This document shows, piece by piece, positions 57,933-64,000 of a stretch of DNA of 64,000 nt. The DNA is taken from NCBI GenBank assembly GCA_025808375.1, contig CP061009.1, positions 1,364,001 to 1,428,000 on the forward strand, read 5' to 3'. The position numbers and the translations under genes are program-made. The first letter of the stretch is position 1. Each line of letters starts with the position of its first letter. The notes beneath the pieces are model-generated. The model did not search any database and had not been told where the DNA came from. It saw nothing but the letters and a program-made list of their open reading frames with translations. This DNA comes from Duncaniella muricolitica (GTDB taxonomy: Bacteria; Bacteroidota; Bacteroidia; Bacteroidales; Muribaculaceae).

Positions 57933-58316
57933 ATGGAGAAGAATCCTTACATAGAGTTGGCGGAATGTCTACTTCCGGAAGAAATGATTGAATACTTTGA
58001 AGTTGTCAAGGTAGAGAAAACCAAAGAGACACTTGATGTGACATTGGAGGAGCGTGACAAAGGAGTGGAGGGATATGCTTCGGGGCAGCTCCGTCCCAAT
58101 GGCTTTTATGAAGAAAGCGCAGTCAGGGACTATCCTGTCAGGGGACGGAAGATGACATTCCATGTAAAGCGACGCCGATGGGTGGAAGTGGAGACCGGCA
58201 AAAGCGTGTCAAAGCGCTGGGACATAGTTGCTGAAGGCACCCGCTTCTCTAAAGAGTTTGCGGCTTTTTTAAAAGGTATGCTTGGACAGATACCCGATTA
58301 CGGGCCGCTCTCTTGA
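57933..58316 (+). CDS. Transposase N-terminal region protein (ISAon1 family type)
   Basis: A 127-residue protein (ELAECLLPEEMIEYFEVVKVEKTKE...) resembling the separately encoded N-terminal region of ISAon1-type transposases. A DNA-binding role is likely, with basic patches VRGRKMTFHVKRRRW. Its 3' end overlaps the second frame by 35 bases. No cysteine zinc site is seen. Confidence 0.8.
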   Translation: MEKNPYIELAECLLPEEMIEYFEVVKVEKTKETLDVTLEERDKGVEGYASGQLRPNGFYEESAVRDYPVRGRKMTFHVKRRRWVEVETGKSVSKRWDIVAEGTRFSKEFAAFLKGMLGQIPDYGPLS

Positions 58317-59277
58317 ATGGTTTTTCGATATAGACGGCAATCTGTTTGAGCGTCAGTACAAACGCCATCTGAGCGGTTATTGGCAGTGGAAAGACAGCGC
58401 AGAGGGGCTTCATGCAGAGCAATGGCGCGTCTTCCCTGAGAATATAGGCAGCCGTCTGAGTATTGACGAGACTTCGCTGAGTAATGGAGAGCTGTACACG
58501 ATAGTCACTAACAAGGATGCACACGGTCGTAAGCACTCTATCGTAGCCCTGGTGCTTGGGACAAATTCAGATATGGTATTGCATGCATTAAGGCAGATTG
58601 ACAGCCGTCTGCGCAATAAAGTGACAGAGATAACGCTTGATCTGGCAGACAGCATGCACCGCATATGCCGCTATGCTTTCCCGCGTGCAAAGCGTGTCAT
58701 CGACCGTTTCCATGTTCAGAAACTGGCACTTGAAGCCGTCCAGGAGATACGGATAAATCATCGCTGGGATGCTATAAATGCCGACACTGAGGCGCGTGAA
58801 CGGGCAAAGTTGTCAGGAAGGAAGTATCTTCCCGAGCGCCTCTCAAACGGAGACACCCTCAAGGAGCTGCTTGCCCGCGGACGCTATGCCCTGTTTAAGT
58901 CGCCCGAGAAGTGGACTGCCTCACAAAGAGAACGCATTGACCTGATGTTCGCGCTCTATCCGGATCTCAAAGAGGCTTATTGGCTGTCGCAGCATCTCAT
59001 AGCAATATTTTCCAACAAAAACTCAACAGCTGATAGTGCAAGACTCAGCCTTGCCCGATGGTACAACCGTGTTGCCGACTCCGGTTTCAAGTCTTTCAAC
59101 ACAATTGCAGCTACTTTTTACGAGCACTCCGATGAGATAATAAACTTCTTTGACAATCGCTCCACAAATGCCGCTGCCGAATCCATGAACTCTAAAATTA
59201 AAGCATTCCGAGCTAAACTACACGGCGTGAACGACTCTAAATTTTTCATTTTCAGACTATGTAATCTTTACGCCTAA
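58282..59277 (+). CDS. ISL3-type transposase (ISAon1 family), catalytic part
   Basis: A 331-residue DDE transposase. Catalytic residues fall in LSIDETSLSNGELYTIVTNKD (first Asp), EITLDLADSMHRICRYAFPRAKRVIDRFHVQKLA (second Asp) and TNAAAESMNSKIKAFRAK (Glu). The first possible start is TTG at 58282, inside the end of the preceding frame. The second frame is +1 relative to the first, so it is made either by reinitiation at this TTG or by a +1 frameshift in 58273-58316. Its stop lies in the right inverted repeat. Confidence 0.87.
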   Translation: MDRYPITGRSLEWFFDIDGNLFERQYKRHLSGYWQWKDSAEGLHAEQWRVFPENIGSRLSIDETSLSNGELYTIVTNKDAHGRKHSIVALVLGTNSDMVLHALRQIDSRLRNKVTEITLDLADSMHRICRYAFPRAKRVIDRFHVQKLALEAVQEIRINHRWDAINADTEARERAKLSGRKYLPERLSNGDTLKELLARGRYALFKSPEKWTASQRERIDLMFALYPDLKEAYWLSQHLIAIFSNKNSTADSARLSLARWYNRVADSGFKSFNTIAATFYEHSDEIINFFDNRSTNAAAESMNSKIKAFRAKLHGVNDSKFFIFRLCNLYA

Positions 59278-60940
59278 ACACAGGTTTTTTACCATGCCCC
59301 AGTGCGTTGGCAAGATTGAATGTGAACACTTGCGAGATTTCCGGGGAGTAGTCCTGTGGACGGGAAGGGAGAATACGGACTCCGGCTTTGGACTGGGTAT
59401 TCTGCTTTATCCTCTCTTTAACCGCCTCGGCATCCTTTCGAGTAAGATGCAGCATGGCTATTGACATCAGGAAGTCTTGTCTTGCTTGTTCATCGGCATG
59501 TAGAGAGCGGAACTTGGCTTCCTCCTCCGAAGTTAATTCGATCAAAGGCATATAGCCGTCAGTCAAGGCAGCGCGGAGGCAATAGTTGCCGTTTCTATGT
59601 TTGACAACGGCCATGCCTTTTATTCTCTCTTGATGGTTGTGTATCGGATAGCGCATGAGATATTCGGTCAGTATCTCCTCGGAGAACATCGTGGCCGCTA
59701 TTGTCAGGCCTACATCTTCGCGCTCGTCATCCTTTACGCCGTTATACCATGCGTACTGCCTCGGTGAGATTGGCTTGCTGTACGTCGAGCCGTCTTTGAC
59801 ATTGATGAGCATATAGTTCCCTCTGCTGTCTTTGCCCACCTCGACAGTGAACAGGTCGCGGTACACGTCAAGCGGCGATGGTTTCCTTTGTGGCTTGATG
59901 GCGAAATCAATAAGCTCCAACAGTTTCATCACCTTGCTGCCGTCGAAGGCTATCTTTTCGGCATGGTCGATTATACTGTAGCCTCTCACCCTGCCGTCCT
60001 TGTCCTTCTGAAAACTGATGTCTATGCCAAACTTTGTCTTGAGAACATCAATGAGAGTCTGTATGCGCTGGCAGTTCTCCTCGCTCAACGGCTTGCCGTG
60101 GTTGTCAAGTATTTTGCGGATGTCGGTGTTCAGCTTTGCCTTTACCGGCTTTCGCTTCTTACCTTTTGACACTTTGACATTATCGACACTTTGACATTTT
60201 CCCTCGGCTATCTCGCTCTTGTATTTCCGGATTATGGCGCGAAGCTGCGTAGCGCGGTCTTTGCGCTTGGGGCTGTTTTTGGTGATTCGATTGAGGATGT
60301 CATCGATGGCGATATTCCCGGCATTGCCGCCACACTTGAACAGACGGTATCCGTCGAGCAATTTCTCTATCTTGTAACCGTGAGTCTTTACAATATTGGC
60401 AAACTGCCCCTCCGTTTCGTAGTCGTAGCTGAGAATCCGGTCAATATCTTTCTTGATGTCAGGAGATAATATGCGGTTTGCGCACTCGTTAAGCCTGCGC
60501 CTGTCCTGATGGTCAGAAATGGCATAACCGTTAGGCTTTATTCTCGTCGAGAGAATATGCACATGGTTATTACCGGTATCGTGGTGGGCGTAAACAAAAT
60601 ACGGCTGACGGGCATAGCCCATACCCTCCATAAGTTCACGCGCAAAGTCGGTAAGTTCTTCCGGCGACATGGCGCGTCCTTTCACAGAGGCCGACACGTG
60701 GAACTGGAAACGTGTTGTCTTTGTATTGCCGTAGGTCTTAGAGTTTTCTTTCATATACCTCTCGACTTCAGTCGAGGCATCAAGGCCGAAGCGGTGCAGT
60801 GTCTCTACATTGTGTCGCAACGCCTCGCTGACGTTCTCCATCGCCATAAGTGTTGCCACGCCATCAGCAATCTTTTTCTCGTTATATCGAGCGCCGGGGA
60901 AACCGCCGCCGGACACATCGTTGAGCTTCTTGACTATCAT
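59252..60940 (-). CDS. Relaxase/mobilization nuclease, C-terminus replaced by IS sequence
   Basis: A 562-residue protein as now encoded. The N-terminal relaxase domain has the nicking-region motifs: RFQFHVSASVKG near residue 77, and AHHDTGNNHVHIL (histidines ~119-128) for metal binding; this is the MobA/VirD2-like relaxase type. It would nick oriT and pilot the strand in conjugation using a helper element's machinery. The last 15 residues (GHGKKPVFRRKDYIV) are encoded by the ISL3-type element; the native end was about 38 residues. The nuclease domain is untouched. Its start overlaps the MobC-like stop by four bases. Confidence 0.9.
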   Translation of the reverse strand: MIVKKLNDVSGGGFPGARYNEKKIADGVATLMAMENVSEALRHNVETLHRFGLDASTEVERYMKENSKTYGNTKTTRFQFHVSASVKGRAMSPEELTDFARELMEGMGYARQPYFVYAHHDTGNNHVHILSTRIKPNGYAISDHQDRRRLNECANRILSPDIKKDIDRILSYDYETEGQFANIVKTHGYKIEKLLDGYRLFKCGGNAGNIAIDDILNRITKNSPKRKDRATQLRAIIRKYKSEIAEGKCQSVDNVKVSKGKKRKPVKAKLNTDIRKILDNHGKPLSEENCQRIQTLIDVLKTKFGIDISFQKDKDGRVRGYSIIDHAEKIAFDGSKVMKLLELIDFAIKPQRKPSPLDVYRDLFTVEVGKDSRGNYMLINVKDGSTYSKPISPRQYAWYNGVKDDEREDVGLTIAATMFSEEILTEYLMRYPIHNHQERIKGMAVVKHRNGNYCLRAALTDGYMPLIELTSEEEAKFRSLHADEQARQDFLMSIAMLHLTRKDAEAVKERIKQNTQSKAGVRILPSRPQDYSPEISQVFTFNLANALGHGKKPVFRRKDYIV

Positions 60941-61317
60941 TTTCCTGATATTATCATATTATAGAGGTATGTCAGCATCTGTTGGATTTTATCTGTACCC
61001 TCGCAAAACTGACCGAAGGGAAGAAGATCTGCCGCCCGCAACGAGTAAGGATTCATTTTCTGCTGCTCGTTGATGTGCTTGGCGACCTGATTGGTGTTGG
61101 TGCCGGTTCTTTCGATGAGCTTGATAGCAGATTTAATCAAAGCAATCATACGGGGATTGTCTCGGTCAGCCATCGGCTGCTCTTCATATTTGAGTGTGGC
61201 ACAACGTACAAACGCACTCAGATTACCGTCGGTGTATCGGTCGGCTCTTGACTGCATTTCTGCGTGGGTCTGCGAATCGACACGTATTTTTATAGTGATG
61301 GATTTTTTATCCGACAT
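60937..61317 (-). CDS. MobC-like plasmid mobilization relaxosome protein
   Basis: A 126-residue protein with an N-terminal ribbon-helix-helix-like part (MSDKKSITIKIRVDSQTHAEMQSRADR) and the MobC-type core LSAFVRCATLKYEEQP and IERTGTNTNQVAKHINEQQKMNP. Such proteins bind oriT and help the relaxase. It directly precedes the relaxase in a four-base overlap and follows the non-coding stretch likely to hold oriT. Confidence 0.88.
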   Translation of the reverse strand: MSDKKSITIKIRVDSQTHAEMQSRADRYTDGNLSAFVRCATLKYEEQPMADRDNPRMIALIKSAIKLIERTGTNTNQVAKHINEQQKMNPYSLRAADLLPFGQFCEGTDKIQQMLTYLYNMIISGK

Positions 61318-61862
61318 AGAGATTAACTTTTTAAGATATTATGGTTTGATAGATTGGTTGATTGAATATCTGATACAATGAAGACTATATGACTTGGTAT
61401 AATGATTGCTTGATGATTTGATGACCTGATACCTTGATGATATAATACCTGGTTGTCTCGATCGTCTAATTATCTAATGCTCCATTGTCCGATGACTCAT
61501 TATCACATTATCAAATGTATCGATTATCCAATGTGACGATGACTGATTAACCGAAGTATCACGGTTCATGATAAATGTGTTGCTTGATAATATATCAACC
61601 GCAGATTTTCAGTTTTTCATCATTCATTTTTCAGTTTATCATCGTTCACGGACAATGTATCATAAGACAAAAGACTGCGAGTTTCGAGCGGGATTGACCC
61701 TCACCTCGGGGGAGGCGGGATAGCCGTTGTGGACACAATCGGCATATCTTGCAAAGCAAGGTTTATACTCCAAATCAGGCGTGAGCAACCGGGGTATCTC
61801 AATCAGTTCGACCTCGGTCGAAAATGTCATAATGTCAAAAGTTCATAGTGTCAGCGCATGGG
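61318..61862. other. Non-coding stretch, candidate oriT region
   Basis: 545 bases without a gene. From 61340 to 61650 the DNA is a loose succession of TGAT/ATCA-bearing words about every ten bases (for example TTGATGATTTGATGACC near 61408). From 61704 to 61760 three small hairpins follow in close order: CCTC-GGGG-GAGG, TTGTG-GA-CACAA and CTTGC-AAA-GCAAG. Its place just upstream of mobC and the relaxase makes it the obvious oriT candidate. Confidence 0.5.
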
Positions 61863-63275
61863 TCATATTTTGCGATAGCAACCGTGTGACTTTTTCTTCA
61901 CGAATCCTCGGCCTCCGTCTCTTAGGAATCTCTTGACCGAAGATTCCGAGATTCCGAGTTGCAGGGCTTCCCGGACAGCTTCTGCCGTGGTGAACGAATC
62001 CCTGAGGTTTCCGAGTAACTCGGTGAACCGGTTGTCAAGGATACCGGTTTCAATCTCCGGTGCAATCCGGCTCTCCATGTTTCTGAAATATTCGGTGAGC
62101 CTGATGGCGAGTTCGGCAGTTCCCGGTTCAATTTTATCCATGCCCGATTCTCCACAGATGCAGTGCATAATCTGTATGACCAGACAGAAGCGGACCAGAT
62201 AAGTTTCCAGTTTGCCGCACAACGCCCTGACAGCATCTGAATCCGTTTCAGCATAAGCCTTGTTATTGACCTCGTCTTTCCATTGAATTACGCGGAGCTT
62301 TGCCTCTTGGGAAAACAGTAGCTCTATTGAGGTTGCTTTTCCCTCTTGGTCTGTTGAAGGAGTGACGGTTATTACCCTTCGGATAATTCGTTCCCATTCT
62401 TCAAGAACGCCGTCCGGCATGGCGATGTCGTTCCACGACGGCATCTCGTCAATTTCGGGATAGACTTTCAGGAATCGGGATGAAAAGCCATTCATCATTC
62501 GCTTGCCGCCGAACTGTTCGCCCAGACGACCGGGCTGTGTAGTGCCAATAATAGAACAATAGGGATTGGCGAGGAAGATATGCTCGTTGTTTGACTTTCG
62601 GCTGTACTTGAAAGGCGTGCCGCTGAACAGACTGAGAAAGTAGCTCTCGTCTGAACCATTATAGCGGTTGAAATTGGAGAGGAGGCTGTCTATCTCATCC
62701 TTGTAAATCAGCACTCCGCGCGGATTGTCGCGCAAAGCTCCGATAAGAGCCTCTACGGTGGAATCAACCACCACATGGCATTTTCGCTTAGGCATCTTCA
62801 TTTCTTCAGGAAGAGAATGTCTCTCACGCTGCTTTGCCGACATGCGTTCCCATCGGCGGTAGGTTTCCATCTCCTTGCAGTAGATCATGTCATACTCTCC
62901 GTCGAGTTTGAGAAGAGGTGCGACCGCCTGTTGCAATGGAGGTGTCTTGCCACAGCTCGGCGAGCCGACAAGCACCATGTAGATTATCGGTCGGCTTACC
63001 CATCCTGTCATGAAGCGGACTGACCAAGTGTTGCCCATAGCAGCCGCGAATACTGTAAGGAATGAAGCCGAAGTGAAATCGACATTATAGTTCTCATACT
63101 CCTCAAGAGCCTCTATTATGTCGCGGATTGCTTTCGGAAATATCTCCAAAGGGAAAGAAGGAGTTTCGGTAGTTTTACCGGAATCGCTGGTAAAGGCAAT
63201 GCTATCCTCCTCGATCAATCCACATCCGGCTTCCAACGGAAAGCGTGGATGGTTGTAATAGCCATTCGCTTTCAT
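61863..63275 (-). CDS. DUF3987 domain ATPase
   Basis: A 470-residue protein with Walker A GSPSCGKT at residues 104-111 and a Walker B-like LIYKDEID near 190. SVRFMTGWVSRPIIYMVLVG and YCSIIGTTQPGRL match the DUF3987 family, found in Bacteroidales mobilizable elements and often fused to a primase-like domain; no such domain is present here. It may be a helicase-like replication or mobilization protein. The C-terminal HTH-like end (TAEAVREALQLGISESSVKRFLRDG) suggests DNA binding. It lies just after the HTH gene on the same strand. Confidence 0.82.
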   Translation of the reverse strand: MKANGYYNHPRFPLEAGCGLIEEDSIAFTSDSGKTTETPSFPLEIFPKAIRDIIEALEEYENYNVDFTSASFLTVFAAAMGNTWSVRFMTGWVSRPIIYMVLVGSPSCGKTPPLQQAVAPLLKLDGEYDMIYCKEMETYRRWERMSAKQRERHSLPEEMKMPKRKCHVVVDSTVEALIGALRDNPRGVLIYKDEIDSLLSNFNRYNGSDESYFLSLFSGTPFKYSRKSNNEHIFLANPYCSIIGTTQPGRLGEQFGGKRMMNGFSSRFLKVYPEIDEMPSWNDIAMPDGVLEEWERIIRRVITVTPSTDQEGKATSIELLFSQEAKLRVIQWKDEVNNKAYAETDSDAVRALCGKLETYLVRFCLVIQIMHCICGESGMDKIEPGTAELAIRLTEYFRNMESRIAPEIETGILDNRFTELLGNLRDSFTTAEAVREALQLGISESSVKRFLRDGGRGFVKKKSHGCYRKI

Positions 63276-63280
63276 GATGC

Positions 63281-63616
63281 TCAGATATTGATGTTACGTT
63301 GTCCGAGGGCTTTGCGTACCTCATATTCCGGGTACATAATCTTGTTGCCGGTCTTGACAGGTTTGAGGATACCTTTATTTGCCCAGTGCCAGAGTGTGGC
63401 ATCGCATACGCCAAAGAGTTCCTTTACCTCGGCTTTGGTGAGCATACGTTCTTTCTTGGCTGCCTCGACCATCGAGCCGAGTTCATCCTTTGCGCGGCGG
63501 ATCAAGTCCTCCGAAAATGCTTTGAGGTCTTCGGCGTTCATCTCTACCTTGACATGGGCCCGACCCTCATTGAGCATATCTAATAAATCTTGCATTTTTG
63601 TTTTGATTGCCGACAT
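63281..63616 (-). CDS. Excisionase-like helix-turn-helix protein
   Basis: A 111-residue protein with a helical N-terminus and, from about residue 57, a MerR/Xis-type winged helix-turn-helix (MLTKAEVKELFGVCDATLWHWANKGILKPVKTGNKIMY). Proteins of this kind act as excisionases or regulators in Bacteroidales mobile elements. It is five bases upstream of the DUF3987 gene, suggesting one transcript. A -7-like box and a palindrome lie upstream. Confidence 0.83.
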   Translation of the reverse strand: MSAIKTKMQDLLDMLNEGRAHVKVEMNAEDLKAFSEDLIRRAKDELGSMVEAAKKERMLTKAEVKELFGVCDATLWHWANKGILKPVKTGNKIMYPEYEVRKALGQRNINI

Positions 63617-63680
63617 TGTTCGACGCTTCTACTGGCGGCATAAGATAGAAACGCCACCGCTCCGAAATGGAACGATGACG

Positions 63681-63688
63681 CAAAAATA
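63681..63688 (-). promoter_or_regulatory. -7 box of the HTH-DUF3987 operon
   Basis: TATTTTTG on the minus strand, 64 bases before the HTH start. No clear -33 partner. Confidence 0.4.
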
Positions 63689-63729
63689 TAGCGTAATTTC
63701 TTGGATTAAAAAGAATTGATGGTTCGTTA

Positions 63730-63741
63730 AGTTCGCGAACT
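63730..63741. promoter_or_regulatory. Palindrome AGTTCGCGAACT upstream of the HTH gene
   Basis: A perfect 12-bp palindrome with a further GTTCG at 63722-63726 and two ACGAAT words downstream (63747-63762). It lies between the HTH gene and the truncated gene to the right, a possible operator. Confidence 0.4.
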
Positions 63742-63776
63742 ATAAAACGAATCAAACGAATTGAAAAGAGGCTATT

Positions 63777-64000
63777 TCAGTCTACTCCATCTGGGTCAAT
63801 TCGTAAAACATCGGTCTTTATAGAGTCAATAGCGAAGCGATGTTCTGGCTCGTCTTTGATAAATCGCTTACGATTGGGAGATAAATCTTGTAGCGTGTTT
63901 ACGCTCTTCTGCACCTGACGCTCGCCGACGATTTTGCATTCAGGGAATGTGGCGGATAATATCTCGACAAATCGTTTGACAGGTGTTGACGGATCCAGCT
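63777..64000 (-). CDS. Unknown element protein, C-terminal part (cut by window edge)
   Basis: An open minus-strand frame enters at the window edge and ends at TGA 63777-63779, giving about 74 residues (LDPSTPVKRFVEILSATF ... IKTDVLRIDPDGVD). It is hydrophilic and probably cytoplasmic. I do not recognise the family; neighbouring genes suggest a replication, regulatory or recombination role, which is only a guess. Confidence 0.6.
   Translation of the reverse strand, partial: LDPSTPVKRFVEILSATFPECKIVGERQVQKSVNTLQDLSPNRKRFIKDEPEHRFAIDSIKTDVLRIDPDGVD

Larger units (their letters stand above)
57862..59300 (+). mobile_element. ISL3-type (ISAon1-like) insertion sequence with 8-bp target duplication
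   Basis: The element is 1,439 bp. Its ends are inverted repeats of about 27 bp with one mismatch (left starts GGCGCATGGTAAAAAACC at 57862; right ends CCATGCCCC at 59300). The 8-bp sequence AGTGCGTT flanks it directly on both sides (57854-57861 and 59301-59308), the duplication size of ISL3-family elements. It carries two overlapping transposase frames and appears complete, so the insertion is probably recent. Confidence 0.9.
57423..64000. mobile_element. Integrative mobilizable element, one end (rest outside window)
   Basis: From tRNA-Phe to the window edge the core metabolic genes stop and mobility genes take over: arm-site-like repeats, relaxase, MobC-like protein, non-coding oriT candidate, DUF3987 ATPase, HTH excisionase-like protein and a truncated gene, all on the minus strand. 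This gene set is that of Bacteroidales mobilizable transposons and islands. The tRNA junction is inferred; exact attachment bases, the integrase and the far end are not visible. Confidence 0.7.

Overview
The window looks like a chromosomal segment of a Bacteroidales bacterium, most likely of the Muribaculaceae (inference from gene content, not from a search). Signs are promoters of the Bacteroidetes type (TTTG, about 20 bases, TAnnTTTG), few recognisable Shine-Dalgarno sites, Bacteroidetes-specific families (DUF4924, DUF4296, DUF4249, zinc-less TraR/DksA, long IspG, long S16), TonB-dependent receptors, and the gene order ileS-dksA-lspA-DUF4296.

Layout. 1-294: start of asnA on the minus strand. 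0.5-4.4 kb: tsaC-like gene, sugar transferase and ClC channel on the plus strand, converging on pepT-miaA. 6.6-13.4 kb: menaquinone genes on the minus strand (menD; then menB-menC-menE-yjbQ), separated by a DUF4924 gene and a decayed IS982-family element. 13.6-21.4 kb: rpsP, a secreted M64 peptidase, ileS, dksA-like, lspA, a DUF4296 lipoprotein and a small orphan. 21.5-26.5 kb: Pif1-like helicase with TPRs, FadL-like outer-membrane protein and a Trp/Gly-rich secreted protein. 26.7-31.8 kb: dus, pgk, nhaA, fba. 32.4-42.6 kb: Wzi-like outer-membrane protein, lipocalin-like lipoprotein, LegB-like dehydratase, rpoN, PAP2-like membrane protein, purE, ispG, ribD, GNAT, NhaC-type antiporter. 42.7-49.4 kb: a TonB-dependent receptor, the rpsF-rpsR-rplI operon, and a second TonB-dependent receptor paired with a DUF4249 lipoprotein. 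49.7-57.0 kb: amt-gltB-gltD, an ammonium uptake and assimilation operon.

The accessory region runs from tRNA-Phe (57,423) to the right edge. It reads as one end of an integrative mobilizable element: five copies of a 9-bp repeat next to the tRNA, a MOB-type relaxase whose last codons are displaced by an ISL3-type (ISAon1-like) insertion with an 8-bp target duplication, a MobC-like relaxosome protein, a 545-bp non-coding stretch with clustered hairpins that could hold oriT, a DUF3987 ATPase, an excisionase-like HTH protein, and a truncated unknown gene. No integrase lies inside the window; it would be expected beyond the right edge.

The least expected signal outside the element is a set of short-period tandem repeats (7 bp, in one case 9 bp) that begin at or just after stop codons in several intergenic gaps. 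They include a palindromic dus/pgk gap where both converging genes are followed by the same heptamer tract around a perfect 20-bp hairpin. Rejected antisense frames are listed separately.
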